NCBI GenBank assembly: GCA_017628025.1
Contig: JAGBZX010000041.1
Span: forward strand, 1 to 60,834
Origin: Kiritimatiellia bacterium
GTDB lineage: Bacteria > Verrucomicrobiota > Kiritimatiellia > RFP12 > UBA1067
Length of the DNA stretch: 60,834 bases
Direction: 5' to 3'
How positions within the stretch are numbered: position 1 is the first letter of the stretch; each line of letters starts with the position of its first letter. The notes beneath the pieces are model-generated. The model ran no database searches and was not told the DNA's origin. It was given only the letters and a program-made list of their open reading frames with translations. Of this stretch, positions 1 through 6,585 are shown piece after piece. A program made the translations under genes and the position numbers.

Positions 1-39
1 GCAAGTCCACCGGGGGTTCGAATCCCCCCCCCTCCGCCA
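1..39 (+). tRNA. 3' end of a tRNA gene, probably tRNA-Ser (cut by window edge)
   Basis: The window opens inside a tRNA. Positions 12-16 (GGGGG) pair with 24-28 (CCCCC) around the loop TTCGAAT to form the T arm. Positions 29-35 (CCCCTCC) are the 3' strand of the acceptor stem, 36 is a G discriminator and 37-39 are an encoded CCA. A G discriminator, an acceptor stem that would begin GGAGGGG, and extra bases before the T arm fit a serine tRNA with a long variable arm. The anticodon lies outside the window, so the identity is inferred. Confidence 0.78.
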
Positions 40-71
40 GTTCCAATGAATAATGATGAATTAGTTGCGTT

Positions 72-773
72 GTGAGAGTCAATCGTTCTATCTTACCTCC
101 AGGGCGAATAGGGTTAGCTGTTAGTGGTGGCTCTGATTCCGTCGCATTGGCTTTTTTGCTTACAAAGGGCGGCAACAAGAAAAATGCTGCAGAGCGATTT
201 GTTATTCTTCATGTTGATCACGGCTTAAGAGAAGAGTCTAAAGAAGAATTTACGTTTGTTAAATCATTAGCTAAGCGCCTTGGAGTGCCATTCAAAGGTA
301 TTCATGCAAAAGTTATTAGAAAGGGTGGCGAGTCGTTAGAAATGGCTGCTCGTCGCGTGCGTTTGTCTTTTTTCTCAGACTGCATGAAGAATTTAAAGTT
401 AGATGCCATTGCAACGGGCCATCATATGGATGATGTTGCCGAGACATTTATTATGCGTCTTAAACGCGTTTCTATTTCAAATATTCGCGAAAAAAGTCAA
501 GTAGGAGATATTCGTTTCGTTAGGCCGTTGTTGGGCTGTCGCGATGAAGAACTTAAAACGTATTTGCGTAAATATTCTGAAACTTGGCGCGAAGATGCTT
601 CAAACGACGATACTTCTATTGAGCGAAATAAAGTTCGCCATGAGATAATTCCATATCTTGAGCGTAATTTAGATGTAAATATCGTAAAACATCTTTATCG
701 CCTTTCGCTCATTCAAGCAAGCTTAAATACTAGAGAAAATTCCTTAGTAACACAAGACGATAACGAGTGTTAA
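72..773 (+). CDS. tilS: tRNA(Ile)-lysidine synthetase TilS, short form
   Basis: An N-type ATP pyrophosphatase that attaches lysine to C34 of the AUA-reading tRNA-Ile in the cytoplasm. The PP-loop motif SGGSDS is at residues 18-23, followed by HVDHGLREES, an EMAARRVR segment, GHHMDDVAET and WREDASN, all typical of TilS. The protein has 233 residues, about the catalytic N-terminal domain alone; the E. coli enzyme is near 430 and carries C-terminal substrate-binding domains. The start is GTG at 72, because an in-frame TGA at 57-59 blocks anything longer. It begins 33 nt after the tRNA gene, so the two are probably co-transcribed, and its end lies next to the exosortase gene. Confidence 0.9.
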   Translation: MRVNRSILPPGRIGLAVSGGSDSVALAFLLTKGGNKKNAAERFVILHVDHGLREESKEEFTFVKSLAKRLGVPFKGIHAKVIRKGGESLEMAARRVRLSFFSDCMKNLKLDAIATGHHMDDVAETFIMRLKRVSISNIREKSQVGDIRFVRPLLGCRDEELKTYLRKYSETWREDASNDDTSIERNKVRHEIIPYLERNLDVNIVKHLYRLSLIQASLNTRENSLVTQDDNEC

Positions 774-778
774 TTATT

Positions 779-1612
779 ATGATTAAAAACCTTAATAAGT
801 TTGAAAGTAAGATAAGATTCTTTATTTTTGGCATAACAATGCTTTCGCTTATTCTAGGGTTTAGGGCGATGCTTTTTGATCACGCGCCAACGGCATTTGC
901 AGCACCAGAGGAAGATATGTCGTATGCATGGTATGTGCCATTATTTTCTCTTTATGTTCTTTATGTTGAACGGCGAAAAATTCTTAATAGTTTAGGCAAT
1001 GGTGATTTACTTGCTTCGCTTTTAATTGTGCCAGCAATATTTGTAGGGTTTCTAGGTGTAAGAGGTATACAGTTAAGATTTGAACAAGTCTCATTTATTT
1101 CGCTATTGCTTATAATCCCTTGGGTTTTTTATGGTAGAGAGCTAGCGAAAAAAATTTTATTTCCTGTTCTATTTTTGCTTTTTTGTATACCCTTAAATTC
1201 TTTTTTAGATATTGTAACAGTGCATTTGCGTATTTTTGCAACTACTACTGCATATGTGCTTTTAAAAGGCTTCGGTGCAGATGTTGTTCGTCAAGGAACG
1301 ATGCTTTTCTCACAAGGCGGAGATTTTTCGATTGATGTTGCGCAACCTTGTAGTGGTATTCGCAGTATTTTTGCACTTATGTCACTTACAGCAGGCTATG
1401 CGTATTTTAACCAGCGCTCTTGGCTAGGGCGAGCTATACTTTTTTCACTTTCAATTCCTCTAGCTATATTAGGTAATGTTGCTCGTATAATTACAATTTG
1501 TTTGGTTGGTCTCTATGCAGATGGTGAGTTTGCTTTAGGTTTTTATCATGATTATTCTGGTTATGTGGTTTTTGTAGTTGCAATTTCTGCAATGGTAGCA
1601 TCTGGTGAATAG
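779..1612 (+). CDS. Exosortase/archaeosortase family transpeptidase
   Basis: A polytopic membrane protein that, by family, cleaves and re-anchors secreted proteins carrying a C-terminal sorting signal (PEP-CTERM type), often alongside exopolysaccharide genes. The catalytic signature is present: Cys at about residue 191 in QPCSGIRS, Arg at about 236 in GNVARI, and His at about 257 in YHDYSGY, in the usual order. The rest is a series of hydrophobic segments. I prefer ATG 779, which has a weak GAG about 11 nt upstream; a GTG at 767 overlapping the tilS stop would add four residues. The EpsI partner follows after 12 nt. No substrate with a recognisable sorting signal is seen in this window. Confidence 0.88.
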   Translation: MIKNLNKFESKIRFFIFGITMLSLILGFRAMLFDHAPTAFAAPEEDMSYAWYVPLFSLYVLYVERRKILNSLGNGDLLASLLIVPAIFVGFLGVRGIQLRFEQVSFISLLLIIPWVFYGRELAKKILFPVLFLLFCIPLNSFLDIVTVHLRIFATTTAYVLLKGFGADVVRQGTMLFSQGGDFSIDVAQPCSGIRSIFALMSLTAGYAYFNQRSWLGRAILFSLSIPLAILGNVARIITICLVGLYADGEFALGFYHDYSGYVVFVVAISAMVASGE

Positions 1613-1624
1613 ATTACAAGGATA

Positions 1625-2275
1625 TTGCACACAAATAAAAAAGAAAATAACGAGGAGAATGTTGTATTGCCCAAAAAGGCCGTTACGAGATTTTCTTTTC
1701 TTATTTATTGTTTTTCGTCGCTATTAGTTGTAAGTTCTATGGTTTTGCTTTCTCAATCACCAGAGGCTCGTTTATGTGACGAAAAAAAGGTGAATTTTCC
1801 CGTATTGCCTAATATGACAATGAATATTGAGCCTCCTTCTGAGGCAGAACTTTCAACATTGCCCAAAGATACAATTATAGAAAAACGTTCTTACACTGGT
1901 TCTATAGAAGGTCAATATTTTATCTCCGCAATTACTGGTGGTAGATCTAAAAGTTCTCTTCACCGCCCAGAGCTTTGTTTACCATCACAAGGTTTTGCGA
2001 TGCGAAATCCTCGCACAATAGAAACAGCGACTAGACAATGGCGCGTTATCACAGTTGAAAGTAGTTATTCAGAGAAAAGGTATCATGCTTATACATTTTT
2101 TAATCAAGAGGGTTTTGCTACCGCTTCTCATATGTCGCGCATTTTGCGAGATGTATTTGATCGCACGCTATTTAACCGTATAGATCGCTGGACAATGATT
2201 ACTGTTAATGTCCCAATTTGTAGCGAAGAGAAACTCCTTGAGATTCTTAACGCAATAGGAGATGCAAATGAATGA
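1625..2275 (+). CDS. EpsI-family (DUF3485) exosortase-associated protein
   Basis: One N-terminal membrane segment (about residues 24-44) precedes a soluble domain with the segment SLHRPELCLPSQGF, the hallmark His-Pro-x-x-Cys-Leu-Pro stretch of EpsI/DUF3485 proteins. In other bacteria these are separate partners of exosortases or fused to their C terminus. The biochemical role is not established. The start is uncertain. TTG 1625 has AAGGA just upstream, but TTG 1667 has GAGGAG at 1652-1657 with 9 nt spacing and would begin MPKKAV just before the membrane segment; it may well be the true start. The 3' end overlaps the next gene by a few bases, so translation is probably coupled. Confidence 0.82.
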   Translation: MHTNKKENNEENVVLPKKAVTRFSFLIYCFSSLLVVSSMVLLSQSPEARLCDEKKVNFPVLPNMTMNIEPPSEAELSTLPKDTIIEKRSYTGSIEGQYFISAITGGRSKSSLHRPELCLPSQGFAMRNPRTIETATRQWRVITVESSYSEKRYHAYTFFNQEGFATASHMSRILRDVFDRTLFNRIDRWTMITVNVPICSEEKLLEILNAIGDANE

Positions 2276-4145
2276 TTTCCTCATACTATTCGTCGTCTCA
2301 TTAGTGTCATCACTTGTTTTTACGCCAATAGTGCGAACTTTATGCAAGCGTTGGGGAATGATTGACTATCCTGGTCATAGGCGTATTAATAAGCTTCCCA
2401 TTCCTCGAGGCGGTGGTTTGGCTATTGTTTTAGTCATGACTTTAATATATCCGCTAATGTCTTATTTGTTAGATTTTGATATATGTTATGGGCGAGATGC
2501 TTATTCGTTTATCCGTATAGGTATTATAGCTATCTTTGTTGCGGTATTAGGTTTTGCCGATGATAGATGGAGTTTGCGTCCAAGTTTAAAATTAGCATTT
2601 CAAATAATAGCGGCAGCGGCAGTTTATTTATGGGCAGGATTAGGGTTTAAGGCTATATTTCCGCTATTGCCCCCATATTTAGATTTTCCAATAACGGTAT
2701 TTTGGATTGTAGGTGCGATAAATGCTTTTAATTTAATAGATGGACTTGATGGCTTGGCTTCTGGGATTGCTTTTATAGCTACGCTCGGTATGGCTGGCGC
2801 CTTGTGGTTTTCTGGTTCGCAAACAGAAGCAGTGTTTTTTCACTGTGCTTTCGCTGCATCAATTTTAGGTTTTCTGCGTTATAATTATAACCCTGCTAGT
2901 GTCTTTTTGGGAGATACTGGATCAATGTTTATAGGCTATACTATGGCTGTTATGCCATTAATGTTCCATGCTACAAATTCATTTTTAGTCTCTGTAGGAG
3001 TGCCTCTTTTAGCGATGGGAGTACCTATATTTGATACGACATTAGCTATTTTAAGGCGTTCATTGCGGTATCTTATCAAGAAAAATGATGTGAATGAAAA
3101 TTCAAATGGTAAGTTAATGACAGCTGACGCAGACCATATTCATCATCGTATTTTAAGAGCAACGGGCTTTAATCAACGAAAAGCAGCATGGTTTCTTTAT
3201 CTTGCCGCTGCCATAACTGTCAGTATTGGGCTTTTTGGTGTTTTGCTAGAATCTAAAGCGGCAGGGCTATGGGTGTTGGCAGTTGCTCTAGCTACTGTGG
3301 TTGTTTTTAGAAGCACCTCACATATAGAGATTTTTGATGCTGGCAGGTTGATAAATTCAAAGGTTCATGATACTAGTTTAACAACAAGGCGATTTATCGC
3401 GCGCATTACTGTGCCTCTATATGTGATACTTGATGTTTGTGCGCTTGTTAGCGCTTTTATGTTTCTTTCTTCGATTTTCTCTGTAGCAGGGATTACGTTA
3501 GCTTCGCGTCAAATTTGGCGTATGTGTTTATTACAAACTGTATTAACTTTTGGATCGCTTATTTGTTTTAAAAATTATCTTATAGTTTGGTCGCGAGCTA
3601 CTCCTAGCGACTATTTTAGGCTTATAATGGCTTCGTTAGTTGGTGCTATTTCGTCAGGGATATCGTTATTATACTTTTTTGATATACCATTTGTAACAAC
3701 TTTTGTTTTTTCAGTTTCCTATACATGTGTTATTTTTGCACTGTTGATTTTTTTAAGATTACTAAGACCGATTTTAAGAGATTCCTTTTTTAGAGTTAAT
3801 AGTGCTAAGTTAAGAAAATCAAATGATGTATCTAGAGTTCTTGTTTATGGAACGGGGCTTAGGTTTCGGGCGTTTTATCGAGAACTTGTACGTGGGCATT
3901 TTAACTCAAATAGGGTGATTGTTGGATTAATAGACGATGATTATTTGCTTTCTAATCGTTATATTGGAGGGTATTTAGTGTCTGGAACGTTGCATGACGC
4001 ACCTAAATTGATAAAGAAGTTGAATGTTGATACTGTTATTGTAGCATGTGAGATGAGTGATGAATGGAAGAAAGTTGTATTAGATATTTTATTGCCGACA
4101 GGAGTTAATATTCAACATTTTAGCTTCTCAGAAGAAAAGTTTTAA
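2268..4145 (+). CDS. WecA/TagO-type undecaprenyl-phosphate sugar-1-phosphate transferase fused to a FlaA1/CapD N-terminal-like domain
   Basis: The N-terminal half is a polyprenyl-phosphate GlcNAc-1-phosphate transferase of the MraY/WecA superfamily. It shows HRRINKLPIPRGGG, FADDRWSLRP (Asp-Asp), NAFNLIDGLDGLASG, FLGDTGSMFIGY, PIFDTTLAILRR and the HIHHRIL loop. It should start lipid-linked glycan synthesis at the inner membrane. After about residue 370 there are four more membrane segments and then a Rossmann-like segment beginning RVLVYGTGLRFRAFYREL. This resembles the membrane/CoA-binding-like front part of nucleotide-sugar epimerases such as FlaA1/CapD, without the dehydratase domain. At 625 residues it is nearly twice a normal WecA. 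ATG 2268 has AGGAG 6 nt upstream and overlaps the epsI stop; ATG 2262 is also possible. Confidence 0.87.
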   Translation: MNDFLILFVVSLVSSLVFTPIVRTLCKRWGMIDYPGHRRINKLPIPRGGGLAIVLVMTLIYPLMSYLLDFDICYGRDAYSFIRIGIIAIFVAVLGFADDRWSLRPSLKLAFQIIAAAAVYLWAGLGFKAIFPLLPPYLDFPITVFWIVGAINAFNLIDGLDGLASGIAFIATLGMAGALWFSGSQTEAVFFHCAFAASILGFLRYNYNPASVFLGDTGSMFIGYTMAVMPLMFHATNSFLVSVGVPLLAMGVPIFDTTLAILRRSLRYLIKKNDVNENSNGKLMTADADHIHHRILRATGFNQRKAAWFLYLAAAITVSIGLFGVLLESKAAGLWVLAVALATVVVFRSTSHIEIFDAGRLINSKVHDTSLTTRRFIARITVPLYVILDVCALVSAFMFLSSIFSVAGITLASRQIWRMCLLQTVLTFGSLICFKNYLIVWSRATPSDYFRLIMASLVGAISSGISLLYFFDIPFVTTFVFSVSYTCVIFALLIFLRLLRPILRDSFFRVNSAKLRKSNDVSRVLVYGTGLRFRAFYRELVRGHFNSNRVIVGLIDDDYLLSNRYIGGYLVSGTLHDAPKLIKKLNVDTVIVACEMSDEWKKVVLDILLPTGVNIQHFSFSEEKF

Positions 4146-4155
4146 AAGAAGATTC

Positions 4156-4190
4156 GAAAATATCGATATTTTCCGTACATAATTCTCAAT
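4156..4190 (+). repeat. Dispersed repeat, copy A (degenerate left half)
   Basis: The core TTTTCCGTACATAATTCTCA at 4169-4188 matches the right three quarters of copies B and C. The left TGAGA arm is replaced by a perfect 18-bp palindrome at 4156-4173 (GAAAATATCGATATTTTC). It lies 11 nt after the wecA-like stop. The palindrome has no T-run after it and is not a convincing intrinsic terminator. Confidence 0.6.
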
Positions 4191-4491
4191 TTGATTTCTA
4201 AGGCTTCGGTGTTTGGTGATGATTCATAGCTGTTCTCGCTAAATCGCCTCTGAATACAGAGCCGATTTGCGGAGAAAAAGTTCGGGTGAGACATCGATTT
4301 TGCGACCTTTCTTTTTCGCTCCTTAAAGCCATGTTACCCGCGCTCTTAAAAAGAGCGCTTTGGCGAAAAACCGGTGCGTCAAAATCGGGTCGCTTCCGCC
4401 TTTTCCTCCGCCGCTGTGAAGGCTTACGAATCATCCCGCCACCTCCGATTGGAGATGTTTATGCGACTTGTTTCAGAAGTGTACTGCGTGG
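4191..4491. other. Gene-free spacer containing a fold-back structure (4295-4387)
   Basis: No credible gene is seen. An imperfect inverted repeat pairs 4295-4319 (CGATTTTGCGACC then TTTCTTTTTCGC) with 4362-4387 (GGCGAAAAACC then GGTGCGTCAAAATCG). At its tip is a perfect 8-bp stem with a 3-nt loop at 4340-4358 (GCGCTCTT-AAA-AAGAGCGC). The block is more GC-rich than its flanks and sits between copies A and B of the dispersed repeat. It could be a non-autonomous mobile element, a structured RNA or a degraded insertion. Open frames of 78 and 92 residues across it on either strand look like chance products. Confidence 0.5.
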
Positions 4492-4521
4492 TGAGAAATT
4501 TCCGCACATAATTCTCATTTT
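4492..4521 (+). repeat. Dispersed inverted-repeat element, copy B
   Basis: TGAGA at 4492-4496 and TCTCA at 4513-4517 are separated by exactly 16 nt containing TTTCCGCACATAA, and TTTT follows. Arms, spacing and core match copy C and, in reverse, copy D. Confidence 0.7.
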
Positions 4522-4621
4522 ACTGATAAGTACTTGTTTTGGGCAAGTATGCTTGATTTTGTAAAGTATCTCCAGCTCTCCTAAACTCCAAATCTCCCAG
4601 TAAGCGTTAGCAATAGTAGTA

Positions 4622-4651
4622 TGAGAATTTTCCGCACGAAGTTCTCATTTT
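4622..4651 (+). repeat. Dispersed inverted-repeat element, copy C
   Basis: TGAGA at 4622-4626 and TCTCA at 4643-4647 are separated by 16 nt with the core TTTTCCGCACGAAG, and TTTT follows, then a further GAGAA. It ends about 40 nt before the ilvB -10 box, so it could also affect that promoter. Confidence 0.7.
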
Positions 4652-4691
4652 GAGAACAAGGCACATAAACTTCTAATTTTAAACGAAATTA

Positions 4692-4700
4692 TGATATAAT
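4692..4700 (+). promoter_or_regulatory. Extended -10 promoter of ilvB-ilvN-iorA
   Basis: TGATATAAT is followed by AC, and no clear -35 hexamer lies 16-18 nt upstream. Transcription should start near 4707, giving a leader of about 14 nt with the RBS AGGA at 4713-4716. No leader peptide or attenuator fits in so short a leader. Confidence 0.75.
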
Positions 4701-4720
4701 ACATAGAAATAAAGGAAATC

Positions 4721-6325
4721 GTGTCATATTCTTCTAGAACAGGAGCGCAGGCGCTTGTTGAGAGCCTTGAAAGGGCAGGCGTCGAGACGCTGTTCGGATA
4801 TCCCGGCGGAAACGTTGTGGATATCTTCGGTTTTTTGCGCAATTCTAAAATGAAGTTTGTTTTAGGTCGCCACGAGCAGGGTTGTGTTCATATGGCAGAT
4901 GGTTACGCTAGGGCTAGTGGTAAGCCAGGCGTAGTTCTAGTTACTAGTGGACCAGGAGCAACAAACGCAATCACGGGTTTGGCTACCGCTAATGTAGATT
5001 CTGTCCCATTGGTTCTTGTTTCAGGACAGGTGCCGCTTTCTCAAATTGGTACAGACGCTTTCCAAGAGGCTGATATGACTGGTATCTGCCGCGCTGTAAC
5101 AAAACATTCATTTCTTCTTAAAAGTGCCGACGAAATTCCTCAAGCAGTAGCAGAAGCGTTTTATATCGCTACACGCGGCAAACCTGGCGCGGTAGTTATT
5201 GACTTGCCACACGACGTGCAGCTTCAAAAGACTTCTGCTCAGTATCCAGAGCGCATTTCCCTTAGAGCCTATCACCCCGACACAGCACCAAAGCCGCGTG
5301 CTGTTGCTGAATTAGCTAGGCTAATTAATTCTTCTAATAGGCCTATTTTTTACGCTGGTGGAGGCGTGATTTCTTCTGGCGCTGCCGACGATTTAAGAGC
5401 GCTTTCTTCAAAAGCAGATATTCCAATTGTAACAACCTTAATGGGGTTAGGTGTAATTGAAAAGACTAGCACTCATGCCCTTGGTATGGCTGGTATGTAT
5501 GGCACAGAGGCTGCTAATATTGCGTTGGCCGAGGCTGATTTAATAATAGCGTTAGGCACTCGATTTAGTGATCGCATGACTACTACTTTAAAAACTAAAG
5601 GTAAAATAGTTCATGTTGATTGCGATCCTTCGTCTATTGAAAAAAATGTTAGTGTAAATTTAGGAATTGTCGCGGATATAAAAGATCTTATAACAACAGT
5701 ATCTTCTCGAATAAAGCCAAATTCTCATACTTCTTGGATGAAACGTATTTCTCAATTAAAGCGCTCATCAAAGAATAAGGTTCGGAAATTTAAAACTTCT
5801 AAAATACATCCTGGAGCGGTGGTTGAAGCTGTTGCTGAAGCTGCAAGTGACGACGCGATAATTGTAACAGACGTTGGTCAACATCAAATGTTTGCAGCTA
5901 GGTATTACCCGACACCAAAACCTAGGCGCTTCCTATCTCCTGGCGGCATGGGGACAATGGGCTTTGCGATACCTGCGGCAATAGGAGCGGCATTATCAAT
6001 GCCAAATGAAAAAGTTGTCGCCTTAATTGGTGATGGTGGCGCTCAAATGACATTTAATGAACTTAAGGTTGCTTCCGATGAGAAGCTCCCCATAACCTTT
6101 ATTGTATTCAATAATTCGTCTCTTGGGATGATTGAACGGATGGGTGAGGATTCGTTTGTTGGCAACTTTTCTAACCCTGATTTCGTTATGATGGCTAAAG
6201 CGTTAGGTTTGAAAGCTAAGAGAGTTTCATTAGTAGAAGAACTCAAATCGGCTGTTACTAATGCTGTTAAGTCATCTCACCCCTCGCTACTTGAAGTAAT
6301 TGTAGATGCCGATGCAAAAATCTGA
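4721..6325 (+). CDS. ilvB: Acetolactate synthase large (catalytic) subunit
   Basis: A thiamine-diphosphate enzyme that condenses two pyruvates to acetolactate, or pyruvate with 2-oxobutyrate, as the first common step of branched-chain amino acid synthesis. The catalytic Glu is in GRHEQG (about residue 49). TSGPGATNAITGLATA and QEADMTGICRAVTKHSF follow. The ThDP/Mg site is GDGGAQMTFNEL...NN near residue 440. The length of 534 is slightly short of the usual 550-590. GTG 4721 is preceded by AGGA at 4713-4716. The regulatory subunit gene overlaps its end. No ilvC, ilvD or leu gene is in the window. Confidence 0.93.
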   Translation: MSYSSRTGAQALVESLERAGVETLFGYPGGNVVDIFGFLRNSKMKFVLGRHEQGCVHMADGYARASGKPGVVLVTSGPGATNAITGLATANVDSVPLVLVSGQVPLSQIGTDAFQEADMTGICRAVTKHSFLLKSADEIPQAVAEAFYIATRGKPGAVVIDLPHDVQLQKTSAQYPERISLRAYHPDTAPKPRAVAELARLINSSNRPIFYAGGGVISSGAADDLRALSSKADIPIVTTLMGLGVIEKTSTHALGMAGMYGTEAANIALAEADLIIALGTRFSDRMTTTLKTKGKIVHVDCDPSSIEKNVSVNLGIVADIKDLITTVSSRIKPNSHTSWMKRISQLKRSSKNKVRKFKTSKIHPGAVVEAVAEAASDDAIIVTDVGQHQMFAARYYPTPKPRRFLSPGGMGTMGFAIPAAIGAALSMPNEKVVALIGDGGAQMTFNELKVASDEKLPITFIVFNNSSLGMIERMGEDSFVGNFSNPDFVMMAKALGLKAKRVSLVEELKSAVTNAVKSSHPSLLEVIVDADAKI

Positions 6326-6563
6326 ACGCATATATCGACTCAACTGCTTTGTTGAAAATAAACCTGGTGTTTTGGCTAGGATTGTTGGTCTTATTTCAGG
6401 AAGAGGCTATAATATTCAGACATTAAATGTTGGTCCTACCGAAGATGGAACTGTTTCGCGTATGAAGATTGATGTTCTCGGCACAGAAAAGGTCGTAAAT
6501 CAAATAATTTTGCAATTAAGAAACTGCGTCAATGTTATCGAAGTAACAAGACGGCGCAGGTAA
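6306..6563 (+). CDS. ilvN: Acetolactate synthase small (ACT-domain) regulatory subunit
   Basis: An 85-residue protein that is essentially one ACT domain. ENKPGVLARIVGLISGRGYN is the conserved ligand-binding loop, and NIQTLNVGPTEDGTVSRM follows. By family it binds valine and gives feedback inhibition while activating the large subunit. It overlaps ilvB by 20 nt, the usual coupling for this pair. It is the short E. coli IlvN type, lacking the extra C-terminal domain of the longer IlvH forms. The next gene starts within 25 nt. Confidence 0.93.
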   Translation: MPMQKSERIYRLNCFVENKPGVLARIVGLISGRGYNIQTLNVGPTEDGTVSRMKIDVLGTEKVVNQIILQLRNCVNVIEVTRRRR

Positions 6564-6585
6564 GATGAACGAAAGGAAAATAAAG

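Noticed and set aside
4156..4173. Terminator for the wecA-like gene
   Set aside because: The palindrome GAAAATATCGATATTTTC is AT-rich and has no following T-run.
4198..4564. Open frames of 78 residues (minus) and 92 residues (plus) in the spacer
   Set aside because: They overlap each other and the fold-back structure, have no RBS or recognisable family, and have a composition unlike neighbouring genes.
4622..4720. A transcription attenuator or riboswitch ahead of ilvB
   Set aside because: The predicted leader is only about 14 nt, and there is no leader peptide rich in branched-chain codons.
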